The notes: generated by a model from the letters alone, not told the origin. A DNA stretch of 64,000 nucleotides from an uncultured Bacteroidales bacterium (GCA_947593515.1 CANQDQ010000002.1:51471-115470); one strand, 5' to 3'; counted from the first letter of the stretch, positions 1 through 9,755 are shown. Program-made: numbers and translations.

Positions 1-1196
1 AATTTTCCGCCATGTGCGACCGCGTGGGCATCGACCAGCCGGCATGGCGCGAACTGACTTCGATGGACGACATCGACGAGTTTATCGCGGAGGTGGGATT
101 CCCCGTACTCGTGCGTCCCTCTTACGTACTGTCAGGCGCGGCGATGAACGTCTGCTCCAACCACGACGAGCTGGTGCGATTTCTCGAACTGGCGGCGAAC
201 GTGTCGAAGAAACACCCCGTTGTCGTGTCGCAATTCATCGAACACGCCAAGGAGGTGGAGATGGACGCCGTTGCCGAAAAGGGCGAAATCATCGCTTACG
301 CCATATCCGAACACATCGAATTTGCCGGCGTACACTCCGGCGATGCCACCATACAGTTCCCGCCGCAAAAACTCTACATGGAAACGATACGGCGGGTAAA
401 ACGTATCTCGAAACTCATCGCCAAGGAGCTGAACATTTCAGGACCTTTCAATATTCAGTTCCTCGCCAAAGAGAATGCGATAAAAGTCATCGAATGCAAT
501 TTGCGGGCGTCGCGCAGTTTCCCGTTCATAAGCAAGGTGCTGAAAATCAATTTTATCGAATTGGCTACGCGCATCATGTTGGGACTTCCGGTGGAGAAGC
601 CGCACCACACGCTTTTCGACATCGACTACGTGGGTATCAAGGCGTCGCAATTCTCCTTCTCCCGTCTGCAAAAAGCCGACCCCGTGCTGGGCGTCGATAT
701 GGTATCGACGGGCGAAGTCGGCTGTCTGGGAAACGATACCGATTGCGCCATATTGAAATCGATGATTTCGGTGGGACAGCGCATACCCGACAAGTCGAAA
801 GGCATACTGCTCTCGACCGGTACCGCCAAGCAGAAAATCGATATGCTGCCTGCCGCCGAGCAGCTTTACCGCAAAGGCTACAAGCTCTACGCCACCGGCG
901 GCACGCACAAGATGCTCGAAAGCAACGGCATACCCTCGACCCGCGTGGCATGGCCCGACGAGTCGGACGCCCCGCAGGCGCTCGACTTGCTCCACCGCAA
1001 AGAGATAGACCTCGTGGTGAACATTCCCAAAAACCTCTCGGCGGACGAGCTCGACAACGGCTACAAAATACGCCGTGCGGCTATCGACCTGAATATTCCG
1101 CTGATTACCAACTCGCGTCTGGCATCGGCGTTCATCAACGCTTTCTGCCAAATCGACCTCGACACGCTCGAAATCAAGTCTTGGGAAGAATATTGA
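1..1196 (+). CDS. carB: Carbamoyl-phosphate synthase large subunit, 3' part
   Basis: This is the C-terminal part of the large subunit that makes carbamoyl phosphate from bicarbonate, ammonia and two ATP for pyrimidine and arginine synthesis. The reading frame is open to the left edge (codons begin at base 3), so the start lies outside the window. What remains is the second ATP-grasp half (VRPSYVLSGAAM, then the ATP/metal site around VIECNLRASRSFPF), followed by the methylglyoxal-synthase-like allosteric domain (GILLSTGTAKQKID, YATGGTHKML, NIPLITNSRLASAF). The stop is at 1194-1196. A helicase gene follows 41 bp later. Bacteroidales can carry more than one carB copy, and the missing N-terminus prevents saying which copy this is. 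Confidence 0.95.
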   Translation, partial: FSAMCDRVGIDQPAWRELTSMDDIDEFIAEVGFPVLVRPSYVLSGAAMNVCSNHDELVRFLELAANVSKKHPVVVSQFIEHAKEVEMDAVAEKGEIIAYAISEHIEFAGVHSGDATIQFPPQKLYMETIRRVKRISKLIAKELNISGPFNIQFLAKENAIKVIECNLRASRSFPFISKVLKINFIELATRIMLGLPVEKPHHTLFDIDYVGIKASQFSFSRLQKADPVLGVDMVSTGEVGCLGNDTDCAILKSMISVGQRIPDKSKGILLSTGTAKQKIDMLPAAEQLYRKGYKLYATGGTHKMLESNGIPSTRVAWPDESDAPQALDLLHRKEIDLVVNIPKNLSADELDNGYKIRRAAIDLNIPLITNSRLASAFINAFCQIDLDTLEIKSWEEY

Positions 1197-1237
1197 AATA
1201 ACTTTTTTACAGCTGTTTATACGAAGAAAGAGAACTT

Positions 1238-2584
1238 ATGAGATTCGATGAATTGAATTTGGAACCCGATGTCCTGCAAGGACTCGATGCGATGAATTTC
1301 AAAGAAACGACGCCGGTGCAGGAAGCCACGATACCCGTCGTGCTCGAAGGTCGCGACGTGATAGCCTGCGCCCAGACCGGTACCGGAAAAACCGCCGCCT
1401 ATATATTGCCCCTGCTCAATCTGCTTACCCGCCGACCTGCCGAAAAGGCTGCCGTGCGGGCAATCGTCATCGCCCCTACGCGGGAGTTGGCGCAGCAGAT
1501 AGATATGCAGTTCGAGGGCTTTTCATACTTTCTTTCCATCTCCACTTTCGTGGTGGCGGGCGGCGGCGATGGTGCGCAGTGGGACCAGCAGAAGCGCGGT
1601 TTGCAAATGGGTGCCGACGTGATGATTGCCACGCCCGGACGGTTGATTTCGCACCTGCTCAATACCAAAATGGATCTCTCCGGCATCGAATATCTCGTGC
1701 TCGATGAGGCAGACCGTATGCTCGATATGGGCTTCTACGAAGACATCATGCAGATATGTTCGTTCCTGCCGGCGAAACGGCAGACATTGCTTTTCTCCGC
1801 CACCATGCCGCCCAAGATACGGCAGCTGGCGCGCAATATTCTGCACGACCCCGCCGAAGTGAACATCGCTATTTCCAAGCCCAACGATGCCATAAAACAA
1901 TCGGCTTACATCTGCTACGAGCCGCAGAAAATGCGCATCATCGACACCCTGTTTTCCCGCGAAATAAAAGGCAAGACCATTATTTTCGCTTCGTCGAAAC
2001 TGAAAGTGAAACAGCTTGCCACCGCACTCGGACGCCTGCACTACAATGCCCGCGCCATGCACTCCGACCTCGAACAGGCGCAGCGCGATGAAGTGATGCT
2101 CGATTATAAAAACGGTAAAATCGACATCTTGGTGGCGACCGACATCGTTTCGCGCGGAATCGACATCACCGACATTGCGCTGGTGATAAACTTCGACGTG
2201 CCCCGCGACCCCGAAGACTATATCCATCGCATCGGGCGCACTGCGCGGGCGAGCGCCGAAGGCGAGGCGATAACATTCGTATCGGTCGAGGATCAGGAGC
2301 GATTCTTCCGCATCGAAAAATTCATTGAAAGGGAAGTGCCGAAACTCCCGCTGCCCGAAGGGCTGGGAGAGGCGCCGGAGTATGATACGACGAAATTCGG
2401 TCGTCGGTCTTCCCGTCGGGGAGGTTCTTCTCATCGCGGACATGGGCACGGCGGTTCCCGCCGTGCAGGCGGCAATCGAAATGCCAATGCTACGGGCAGT
2501 GCCAATGGCAGCGCTAATCGCAACACAAACGGCGGTCGCAACCGCAGCCGCCGTCGTCCGAATCGGGGAAATGACAAGGGTTAA
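1238..2584 (+). CDS. DEAD-box ATP-dependent RNA helicase
   Basis: A 448-residue RNA helicase expected to unwind short RNA duplexes in ribosome assembly or RNA turnover. All family motifs are visible: the Q motif region (FKETTPVQEATIP), Walker A (AQTGTGKT), PTRELA, DEAD (VLDEADRMLDMGF), SAT, and the arginine-finger motif HRIGRTAR. The two RecA-like domains end near residue 370. The last 60 or so residues form a low-complexity basic tail rich in Arg, Gly, Asn and Ser, typical of RNA-binding extensions in RhlE-like helicases. The 3' end overlaps the convergent maf gene by 4 bp. RhlE/CsdA-like is likely, but the exact orthologue cannot be named. Confidence 0.93.
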   Translation: MRFDELNLEPDVLQGLDAMNFKETTPVQEATIPVVLEGRDVIACAQTGTGKTAAYILPLLNLLTRRPAEKAAVRAIVIAPTRELAQQIDMQFEGFSYFLSISTFVVAGGGDGAQWDQQKRGLQMGADVMIATPGRLISHLLNTKMDLSGIEYLVLDEADRMLDMGFYEDIMQICSFLPAKRQTLLFSATMPPKIRQLARNILHDPAEVNIAISKPNDAIKQSAYICYEPQKMRIIDTLFSREIKGKTIIFASSKLKVKQLATALGRLHYNARAMHSDLEQAQRDEVMLDYKNGKIDILVATDIVSRGIDITDIALVINFDVPRDPEDYIHRIGRTARASAEGEAITFVSVEDQERFFRIEKFIEREVPKLPLPEGLGEAPEYDTTKFGRRSSRRGGSSHRGHGHGGSRRAGGNRNANATGSANGSANRNTNGGRNRSRRRPNRGNDKG

Positions 2585-3162
2585 AAATTGTTTTTCAATT
2601 CCTGATAGAGGCGGTGTATGGGCAGCCCCATGACATTGAAGTAGGAGCCGCGTATGCCGTTTACCCCCACATAGCCTATCCATTCCTGTATGCCGTAGGC
2701 GCCGGCTTTGTCGAGCGGCGAGAAACGGGTAACGTAATAGTCGATTTCTTCGTCGGAAAGCGCGGCGAACGATACTTCCGTCGATACGGCAAACGACACC
2801 TCTTTTGCCCGCGTGCGTATCGTAACGCCGGTAATCACCGTGTGCGTTTTTCCCGAGAGGGCGCGGAGCATGGCGCAGGCTTCGGCATTGTCGTGCGGCT
2901 TGCCATAGACGCGACCGTCGAGCCATACGATGGTGTCGGCGGTGATGAGCAGGGTGCGGCTCTCCAACATATTTTCGTAAGCCGCCGCCTTTTTGCGGGA
3001 AATGTAGAGGGGTATTTCCTCGCCTTGCAGCGTATCGGGGTAACTCTCGTCGATGTCGCGCAGTACGCACACGCGATAGGGTATGCCCAATCCGCCCAAC
3101 AGCTCTTTGCGGCGCGGCGAGTTGCTTGCCAGTACGATGTCGTAATTTTTCAGAAAATCCAT
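2581..3162 (-). CDS. maf: Maf-like nucleoside triphosphate pyrophosphatase
   Basis: A 193-residue Maf/YhdE-family house-cleaning enzyme that hydrolyses non-canonical or excess nucleoside triphosphates (dTTP/UTP type) to monophosphates. The N-terminal signature ASNSPRRKELL is followed by the catalytic segment ADTIVWLDGRVYGKP and the DKAGAYGIQEW motif. I place the start at the ATG at 3162, giving MDFLKNYDIVLASNSPRR. An upstream in-frame ATG at 3189 would overlap the kdsC-like gene and add residues unlike the family. It is the last gene of a four-gene leftward operon, 10 bp after the KdsC-like gene, and overlaps the end of the convergent helicase gene. Confidence 0.93.
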   Translation of the reverse strand: MDFLKNYDIVLASNSPRRKELLGGLGIPYRVCVLRDIDESYPDTLQGEEIPLYISRKKAAAYENMLESRTLLITADTIVWLDGRVYGKPHDNAEACAMLRALSGKTHTVITGVTIRTRAKEVSFAVSTEVSFAALSDEEIDYYVTRFSPLDKAGAYGIQEWIGYVGVNGIRGSYFNVMGLPIHRLYQELKNNF

Positions 3163-3172
3163 AACTCTTTTA

Positions 3173-3694
3173 TTACCAGCCGAAAGCATCGGCGCCGAAC
3201 CATGTGCCCTGCGCTTTCATCACCTGTTCCAACACGTCGCGTCCGCAGCCGTAGCCCCCTTTGCAGGGCGATATATAGGTGGCGATGGCTTTTATTTCGG
3301 GTGCTGCGTCGGCAGGGCAACAGGGCAGCCCCACCTGCTGCATCACTTCGTAGTCGGGAATGTCGTCGCCCATATAGAGTATTTCCTCCAGTTTCAATCC
3401 GGTCGAATTTTTCCACTCCTCGAACGGGAGCGTCTTGATGCCGGCTCCGATATAAATGTGCCGTATGCCCAAGCCCTCGAAGCGTTTGCGCACGGCCTCC
3501 GTGCGTCCGCCCGTGATGATAGCCACTTCATAGCCTTTGCGCACGGCAAGTTGCAGGGCGTAGCCGTCTTTGATGTTTACGGTGCGGCACGGCTCGCCGT
3601 TGGGGTGCAGGGGAATGGTTTCGGCGGACAGCACGCCGTCGACGTCGAAAGCGAAACCTTTGATAAGCGATAAGTCGTAAGCGATTTTGCTCAT
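3173..3694 (-). CDS. kdsC: KdsC-type HAD phosphatase (KDO-8-phosphate phosphatase)
   Basis: A 173-residue capless HAD hydrolase of the KdsC type, expected to release phosphate from 3-deoxy-D-manno-octulosonate-8-phosphate in the pathway to lipid A core KDO. It shows the nucleophile motif [10 protein letters not shown] (Asp17 and Asp19), the IITGG motif, the conserved Lys in FEEWKNSTG, and the acidic [11 protein letters not shown] motif, ending in a [16 protein letters not shown] tail typical of KdsC. The length matches the family. It sits 3 bp after the DUF2520 gene and 10 bp before maf. KdsC relatives acting on other sugar acids cannot be excluded by sequence. Confidence 0.88.
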   Translation of the reverse strand: MSKIAYDLSLIKGFAFDVDGVLSAETIPLHPNGEPCRTVNIKDGYALQLAVRKGYEVAIITGGRTEAVRKRFEGLGIRHIYIGAGIKTLPFEEWKNSTGLKLEEILYMGDDIPDYEVMQQVGLPCCPADAAPEIKAIATYISPCKGGYGCGRDVLEQVMKAQGTWFGADAFGW

Positions 3695-3697
3695 TTT

Positions 3698-4495
3698 TTA
3701 TGATTGTTTTTCTGTGGCGAAACGATGTATTTCTTGGCTCAACAGGCGGTATATCTCTTGTGCCGCCGGGTCGTCGAGCAGGTCGAGGTGGCGTTGCATG
3801 ACGCGGCGGTCGTAGCGCACGGCAGGACCCGTCTGCGCGTCGGCAGGAGCGAGGCTCTCCACTTTGGCAGCCGTCTCGCGGATAAGCGGCAGCAGGGTGT
3901 CGAACGGCAGCCCGTGCTCTTGCAGCAGCTTGGCGGCGACGGCATAGAGGTGGTTGGTGAAGTTGCAGGCGAATACGGCAGCCAGATGCAGGTATTTCCG
4001 TTGTTCGGAGGCGATTTCAGTAACGCGGTTGGAGATACGCCCTGCCACACGGCGCAGCAGGTCGGCATCGGCGGCGTTGCCGGCTTCGATGAATACGGGT
4101 ATCTCCGCAAAGTCCACCGCGCGATTTTTGCTGAACGTTTGCAGCGGATAGAACACGCCGCAGCGTGCGCACTTTCCGGCGAATACAGACATCGGCAGGC
4201 TTCCCGCCGTGTGTACCCATAGGGCGTCGCAGCGTGCCGACACGCGGTCGAGCAGGGGGACAAGCACGTCGTCGCTCACGGCGAAAACGTAAAGGTCGCC
4301 CGTTTCGGTAATCTCCTGCGGCAGTGTCGTGTAGGCGCAGCCGATGCGGTCGGCAAGCGTTTTTGCCGACGCTTCCGTGCGGCTGTATATCTGCGCGATA
4401 TCGTAGCCCGCTCCGTGCAGGGCGACAGCCAGATGCGTCGCGATGTTGCCCGCGCCGACAAAGACGATTCGCTGTATGGAGTCGGGAGTTACCAT
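3698..4495 (-). CDS. Rossmann-fold and DUF2520 domain protein
   Basis: A 265-residue protein with an N-terminal NAD(P)-binding Rossmann motif (IVFVGAGNIATHLAVAL, residues about 9-25) and a C-terminal helical DUF2520 domain (FACNFTNHLYAVAAKLL). The architecture resembles ketopantoate or F420-dependent reductases, but the substrate is unknown. The start at 4495 (MVTPDSIQRIVFVGAG) overlaps the nitroreductase stop by 7 bp, as expected for a coupled operon. A longer open frame continues upstream to 5194 but lies antisense-frame to the nitroreductase gene and is not credible coding. The order nitroreductase, DUF2520, KdsC, Maf looks like a stable housekeeping operon. Confidence 0.85.
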   Translation of the reverse strand: MVTPDSIQRIVFVGAGNIATHLAVALHGAGYDIAQIYSRTEASAKTLADRIGCAYTTLPQEITETGDLYVFAVSDDVLVPLLDRVSARCDALWVHTAGSLPMSVFAGKCARCGVFYPLQTFSKNRAVDFAEIPVFIEAGNAADADLLRRVAGRISNRVTEIASEQRKYLHLAAVFACNFTNHLYAVAAKLLQEHGLPFDTLLPLIRETAAKVESLAPADAQTGPAVRYDRRVMQRHLDLLDDPAAQEIYRLLSQEIHRFATEKQS

Positions 4496-5016
4496 TGACC
4501 GATATGCACTTTTTCCCACGCGGCTTTTTCGAGGTCGAAAGGCGTTTTTTCCTCGCCTTTGTGTCCTAAGGCGATAATGGCGAGTACCTGCATGGGCAGC
4601 GGAATGTTCAGCAATTCGCGCACGTTGTCTTCTGCCGATTCGCCGTTTTCGTCGAAGCGGCTGCGTATCTGCACCCAGCAGCTTCCGAGCCCCGCCTCTT
4701 CGGCTTGGAGCTGTATCAGCGTAGCGGCGATAGAGGCATCTTCTATCCACACGTCGCTTTTCGTCGGGTCGCCGAGCACTACGACGGCGAGTTTGGCGCC
4801 GGCTATGAGTTTGGCGCCGTGCTCTTTGCATACCGACAGACGTTCGAGCATGGCGGCATCTTCCACCAGTACGAACTCCCACGAAAGCGAGCGTTTCGAC
4901 GACGGAGCCATTAAGGCGGCTTCCATGATGTACTTTACATCTTCCGGCGAAATTTCTTCGTCGGTATATCTGCGCGTACTGCGCCGTGTTCTCAGCAATT
5001 CGTGAAAATCTTTCAT
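4489..5016 (-). CDS. Nitroreductase family protein
   Basis: A 175-residue FMN-dependent oxidoreductase of the nitroreductase superfamily. The start MKDFHELLRTRRSTRRYTDE carries the Arg-Arg-Ser phosphate-binding signature. ALMAPSSKRSLSWEFVLV is the conserved substrate/FMN segment, and GLGSCWVQ and ALGHKGEEK complete the fold. The physiological substrate cannot be told from sequence. It is the first gene of the leftward operon ending in maf, with a candidate TATTTTTG -7 element 34 bp upstream at 5051-5058. Confidence 0.9.
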   Translation of the reverse strand: MKDFHELLRTRRSTRRYTDEEISPEDVKYIMEAALMAPSSKRSLSWEFVLVEDAAMLERLSVCKEHGAKLIAGAKLAVVVLGDPTKSDVWIEDASIAATLIQLQAEEAGLGSCWVQIRSRFDENGESAEDNVRELLNIPLPMQVLAIIALGHKGEEKTPFDLEKAAWEKVHIGQW

Positions 5017-5050
5017 ATCGGTTGCGTTTGGGGTTATGATATTGTTTTCG

Positions 5051-5058
5051 CAAAAATA
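5051..5058 (-). promoter_or_regulatory. Candidate -7 element for the nitroreductase-maf operon
   Basis: On the minus strand this reads TATTTTTG, matching TAnnTTTG, about 35 bp before the nitroreductase ATG. No clear -33 TTG is seen at the expected distance. The rest of the 198-bp spacer to the divergent receptor gene shows nothing else I can name. Confidence 0.4.
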
Positions 5059-5214
5059 ACAATAAAATGTCGAAACTTTCCTGCCGTCCGGAAATATTTG
5101 CGAAAATCGGGTGCGGTCTGTCGGCGGCGACGGGCGACCGATGTGTTTTTTTTGCGGGCGGATATACTGAAACGACTGAAATTCCGTTAAACATATAAGT
5201 TCATCGACGATACT

Positions 5215-7629
5215 ATGTCTTTACGACACTGCATACTTTTTCTTTTGACTTTTTTGTGCCTTGCCGCGCAGGCGCAGCATCGTGTCGTCGTAACGGGCAG
5301 GGTAATCGACTCCGACGGCGTGCCGATGGATCTCGTTACCGTGTCGGCGCCCGCAGCGGCAGCCGGTACGTTCACCGACAAGAAGGGCGCGTTTACCTTG
5401 CATTTGGCAAAGACCGATTCGGTCGTACTCTCTTTTTCCTATTTAGGTTATCGCACCGAGCGGCGCGTGTTGCGCGATGTGCAGGACAAAACATCGCTGA
5501 CGGTGCGCCTCTATCGTAAAGACCGCTCGTTGAACGAGGTCGAGGTGCGGGAATATCGCCGCCAAATGTCCACGCTGCAAAAAATCGACCCGAAAGACTG
5601 GCAGCTTATGCCCGATGCTTCCGGCGGCTCCATCGAGGCGCTGTTGGCGACGATGCCGGGCGTGCACTCCAACAACGAATTGAGTTCGCAATACTCTGTG
5701 CGGGGCGGCAATTACGACGAAAACATCGTCTATGTCAATGGCATAGAAATATACCGTCCGCAGCTTATCCGTTCGGGACAGCAGGAGGGATTGAGTTTCA
5801 TCAATCCCGATATGGTGGCGTCGGTAGGCTTTTCGTCGGGCGGCTATCCGGTGGAGTACGGCGACAAGATGTCGTCGGTGCTCGATATTACCTACAAGCA
5901 GCCGGAATCGTTTGAAGGCTCGGTGTCGGGCAGTTTCTTGGGCGCGAGCGCGTCGGTGGGGCAGCGCACGAAAAAGTTTTCGCAGCTGCACGGCTTCCGC
6001 TTCAAAACCAACTCTTCGCTGTTGAGCACGCTCGATACCGAAGGCGAATACAAACCGCTCTTTTTCGATTACCAGACCTATCTGACCTATCGCATCAATC
6101 CCCGTTGGGATATAGCTTTCTTGGGCAATATTTCTTCGAACAATTATAAATTCATACCGCAGAGCCGTGATACCCGATACGGCAATATGTCGTCGGCGGC
6201 GCAATTCAAAGTCTATTTCGACGGCAAGGAGCAGGATTTGTTTCAAACCTATTTCGGGGCGTTCACCGTCAATTACCACCCCACCTCGTTTACACGGCTG
6301 TCGCTGCTGGCATCGGCGTTTGCCACGCGCGAGCGCGTATCTTATGATATTTCCGGCGAGTATTGGCTCGATGAACTCGATATGGCTAACGGCATCGATA
6401 CGCAGGAGTCTGCGGGAACATTGGGGTATGGCGCATACCGCGAACACGCGCGCGACCGTCTGAATGCCGATGTCTATGCGCTTGCCCTGAAAGGCGAAAC
6501 CCGTATGGGACGCCATACACTGAATTACGGCGCCGACTATCGGCACGAACGCATACAAGACCGTATGCGGGAATGGGAGTCGCGCGACTCTTCGGGCTAC
6601 ACGCTTCCCCATACCGGTACGGAAATTTCGCTTATCAGCAACCTCCGTTCGCTGCAACGGCTCGAAAGCAACCGCTTTTCGGCATACGCGCAGGAGACCT
6701 ATACCCTCGAAAGCGAATCGGGCATTTACCGGTTTGTCGGCGGCGTAAGACTTTCGTATTGGGATTTCAATCGTGAGTGCATCGTGTCGCCCCGCATCTC
6801 GATAGGATTCAATCCCGCGTTTCAGCCCCGATTGACGTTCCGCTTTGCAACGGGACTTTATTATCAGGCGCCTTTTTACAAGGAGTTTCGCGATACGGTG
6901 CAAGACCGCAAGGGCGATTGGGTGGTACGGCTCAACAACCACATCAAATCGCAGCGTTCTATCCACGTGATTTTGGGCAGCGACTTTACGTTCACGGCGA
7001 TGAATCGCCCGTTCAAACTCACGGGTGAACTCTATTACAAGAAATTGGATCACCTCATTTCGTACGAAGTCGATAACGTGCGCGTGTGGTACAGTGGCGA
7101 AAACAATTCAAAAGGTTATGTGGCAGGTCTTGACGTAAAACTTTTCGGAGAGTTTGTACCGGGTGTCGATTCGTGGCTTTCGTTTTCGCTGATGAGCGCC
7201 AAAGAGAAGATAAGGGGCGTAAAGGTTCCGTTGCCCACCGAGCAGCGGTACAGCGTGGGGCTTTTCTTTCAGGACTACATACCCCGTTTCCCGAAATTCC
7301 GTTTCTCGCTGAAAGCCATTTGGGCTGACGGTCTGCCTATGGCGCCGCCGCACAAAGGTCGTGCCGACGGCTATTTCCGCACGCCGCCTTACCGCCGTAT
7401 CGACATCGGTTTTTCAAGACGGTTGGCGGGCGGCGAAGACCGTATCATGCACAAACCCTTTTTCCGTGCTTTCCGCAGTATATGGATAGGACTCGACGTT
7501 TTCAATTTGCTCGACTTCGCCAACGTCAATTCCTATTATTGGGTAACCGATATTTACGACAACCAAAACGCCGTGCCCAACTATCTCACGGGGCGGCAGT
7601 TCAACCTGCGGCTCTCCTTTAATTTTTAG
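5215..7629 (+). CDS. TonB-dependent outer-membrane receptor
   Basis: An 804-residue outer-membrane receptor. It has a signal peptide (MSLRHCILFLLTFLCLAAQAQ), a carboxypeptidase-regulatory-like beta-sandwich domain (VVVTGRVIDSDGVPMDL, residues about 24-105), a plug domain (LLATMPGVHSNNELSSQYSV and RGGNYDENIVYVNGIEIYRP), and a long beta-barrel ending in an aromatic residue (FNLRLSFNF). It belongs to the Bacteroidota family with the CarboxypepD_reg-like extension. No SusD-like partner, regulator or transporter is adjacent, so the ligand is unknown. It stands alone and overlaps the convergent comEC gene by 11 bp. Confidence 0.93.
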   Translation: MSLRHCILFLLTFLCLAAQAQHRVVVTGRVIDSDGVPMDLVTVSAPAAAAGTFTDKKGAFTLHLAKTDSVVLSFSYLGYRTERRVLRDVQDKTSLTVRLYRKDRSLNEVEVREYRRQMSTLQKIDPKDWQLMPDASGGSIEALLATMPGVHSNNELSSQYSVRGGNYDENIVYVNGIEIYRPQLIRSGQQEGLSFINPDMVASVGFSSGGYPVEYGDKMSSVLDITYKQPESFEGSVSGSFLGASASVGQRTKKFSQLHGFRFKTNSSLLSTLDTEGEYKPLFFDYQTYLTYRINPRWDIAFLGNISSNNYKFIPQSRDTRYGNMSSAAQFKVYFDGKEQDLFQTYFGAFTVNYHPTSFTRLSLLASAFATRERVSYDISGEYWLDELDMANGIDTQESAGTLGYGAYREHARDRLNADVYALALKGETRMGRHTLNYGADYRHERIQDRMREWESRDSSGYTLPHTGTEISLISNLRSLQRLESNRFSAYAQETYTLESESGIYRFVGGVRLSYWDFNRECIVSPRISIGFNPAFQPRLTFRFATGLYYQAPFYKEFRDTVQDRKGDWVVRLNNHIKSQRSIHVILGSDFTFTAMNRPFKLTGELYYKKLDHLISYEVDNVRVWYSGENNSKGYVAGLDVKLFGEFVPGVDSWLSFSLMSAKEKIRGVKVPLPTEQRYSVGLFFQDYIPRFPKFRFSLKAIWADGLPMAPPHKGRADGYFRTPPYRRIDIGFSRRLAGGEDRIMHKPFFRAFRSIWIGLDVFNLLDFANVNSYYWVTDIYDNQNAVPNYLTGRQFNLRLSFNF

Positions 7630-9721
7630 TGTGGACGACTATCCACGCTCCGTCGGTGCGTATGCGGTGGCAGGGTATGCGCAGCCGTGTGCACTCCTCT
7701 TGCAGTGCGGTTTGCTGGAAGTAGGGCAGGTTGTGGGCTAAAATTACCTGTCTAATGTCGAACAGTTGCCGCACGGCGTCGATTTTTCCTTTGAATCCCG
7801 GACACACGATGGCGTAATCGACGTGCAGCCGTTCGTGCGTTGTCGCCTCTTTCCAACGGGTGTCGTCGAGTACGATGAGGCAGTCGTTTTGAAATTCGAT
7901 GAACGGCGCTTTTACCCTCAGATTTCCGCGCACGAGCGTGTCGCCGAAAGAAAGACCGGTAACGTTGTCGATGCCGTTTTTCAGCCAAAAACGTTCCGCT
8001 TCACGTTCCGTGTTCCCTACCGATAACGTGTCGAGTCGCAGCAGCAGGTTGTCGCCGTTGTCGATGAAATTGAGCGTTGTCGAACCGCTCTCCTGATATA
8101 CCGCCCATACATTGCGCAGGGGCGGGCGGCTCGCCGCCGTGTCGAATACCAGAAACGCCAGCACGAATGCAAGCAGCCCGATGAGCAGACGGGTGCGGCG
8201 GGTCAGAAGCCATGCGATGCCGCCGAACAGCACGACGAACAGGAAAATGAGTTCGTGCGGTTCTATCCAGATATGTTGTATCGAGGCAAAGTCGAGAGCG
8301 GAAATTTCGCGAGTGAGCCGCTCCATGCCTCCGGTCATGCCGTCGAGGCAGCGGGTGAGCAGGGCAGGAGCCGCCCCCGCTGCCGATAGGGCGAGCCACA
8401 AAAATCCCATAACCAGCAGCACGGGCAGCAGCGGCACGACGATAAGGTTGGTAAGCAGTCCCAACAGCGGCAGTTCATGGAAGGAATAGAGCACCAACGG
8501 CAGTGTGCCGAGCTGCGCCGCAGCCGACACAGCGACACACGACCAGAGAAACCGGAGTATCTCCCGCTTGGGCGACAGACAGGAATAGAGGGGCGGATAG
8601 ACGAGGAGTATCGTGAACACCGATAAAAAGCTGAGTTGAAATGCCGCTTGGAACAGGTAGTGCGGATTGTACAGCAGCATAACGAAAAATGCGACGAACA
8701 GGCTGTTCATGGGCGTCGCTTTCCGACCGACGAGGTTGCCGGCAAGAATGATTGTCGCCATGACGCAGGCTCGCACCGTCGAGGGCGACAAGCCCGTAAG
8801 GAAAGCATATCCCCATAGAAACAACAGAATGAGTGCCGCCCGCACCCGTTTCATGCGCAGCCATGCCAGCGGGGCGAACAGGAGTCCAAAAACCGCCCAG
8901 ATGACACCCGTGTGCAGACCGCTTACCGCCAGTACGTGCGACAGTCCTGCCGTAGAAAATGCCGCCCGCTGTTCCGCGCTCAGATTGTCGGTGCAGCCGA
9001 GCAGCAGGGCTTTCAGAATGGAGCGCGTTTCCGGCGAGAAGCTGCCGCTGTCGATACGTTGCATACACTTGTCGCGCAGGCGCAGGGCATACGTTTTCAC
9101 ATTTGTTTCCCTTGTTTTCCCGACGATTTTCCACTGTTTTGCCGGCAGGTATTGGGTATAGGTGAAGCCTTTGTGGCGCATCATCGATGCGTAGTCGAAA
9201 GCCGCTGGATTTTTCTTGTTGGCGATGGGGGCGAGGTGTTGCCGGAAAAGAAGCAGGTCGTTCCGTGCTGGCAACGCAGCCGAACTGTCGCGTTCGAGCC
9301 GCAGTACGACGGGCAGGGCAGCGGCAGTCCGGCGATGATTCTCATCGACGAAAGCCGCAACGGTCGATTTTATGCCGATGCTTTTCGTTGCCGTGTTATC
9401 GACTTCATCGACACGGGCGATAACATACGCGTAGCGGCGCAACTCTTCGGGAGCCGGTTCCGGCTTACCGCTTGTCCGCAGCACGGCACAACCGGCGGCA
9501 AACAGCAGCGCTCCCGCCGCTACGGCAAACAGATGCCGGTAGCGATAACGCAGCTCGATGCGCCGCAGCGTATAAAAATGGAAAGCGAGAAAAAAGATGC
9601 CGACGATAAAAGCCGGCAACAGAAAAAATCCGGAGAAAATTTCTTCCGCCGCCACGCCAGTTGCAAACGGTACGGCAACGCGCATGAACGGCGCTTTATC
9701 GAGTAGTCCGGCTCTTTCCAT
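7619..9721 (-). CDS. ComEC/Rec2-family membrane protein
   Basis: A 700-residue polytopic inner-membrane protein of the ComEC/Rec2 DNA-uptake channel family. The first 60 residues hold two membrane segments, then a soluble DUF4131-like domain, then the competence domain with the family motif LSHVLAVSGLHTGVIWAVFG and about eight further membrane helices, including the conserved GLSPSTVRACVM. The C-terminal domain (residues about 520-700) sits where the metallo-beta-lactamase domain of ComEC lies, but no HxHxDH motif is present. The start at 9721 follows rpe by 34 bp, so the two are probably co-transcribed. Competence has not been shown for most Bacteroidales, so the role is inferred. Confidence 0.9.
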   Translation of the reverse strand: MERAGLLDKAPFMRVAVPFATGVAAEEIFSGFFLLPAFIVGIFFLAFHFYTLRRIELRYRYRHLFAVAAGALLFAAGCAVLRTSGKPEPAPEELRRYAYVIARVDEVDNTATKSIGIKSTVAAFVDENHRRTAAALPVVLRLERDSSAALPARNDLLLFRQHLAPIANKKNPAAFDYASMMRHKGFTYTQYLPAKQWKIVGKTRETNVKTYALRLRDKCMQRIDSGSFSPETRSILKALLLGCTDNLSAEQRAAFSTAGLSHVLAVSGLHTGVIWAVFGLLFAPLAWLRMKRVRAALILLFLWGYAFLTGLSPSTVRACVMATIILAGNLVGRKATPMNSLFVAFFVMLLYNPHYLFQAAFQLSFLSVFTILLVYPPLYSCLSPKREILRFLWSCVAVSAAAQLGTLPLVLYSFHELPLLGLLTNLIVVPLLPVLLVMGFLWLALSAAGAAPALLTRCLDGMTGGMERLTREISALDFASIQHIWIEPHELIFLFVVLFGGIAWLLTRRTRLLIGLLAFVLAFLVFDTAASRPPLRNVWAVYQESGSTTLNFIDNGDNLLLRLDTLSVGNTEREAERFWLKNGIDNVTGLSFGDTLVRGNLRVKAPFIEFQNDCLIVLDDTRWKEATTHERLHVDYAIVCPGFKGKIDAVRQLFDIRQVILAHNLPYFQQTALQEECTRLRIPCHRIRTDGAWIVVHTKN

Positions 9722-9755
9722 GATTTGTAGCAGACCCGTCGAGGCGGCTGCCGGA

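Noticed and set aside
1523..3070. A 515-codon minus-strand frame crossing the helicase and maf genes
   Set aside because: It runs antisense through the helicase and out of frame through maf. Both are well supported by conserved motifs.
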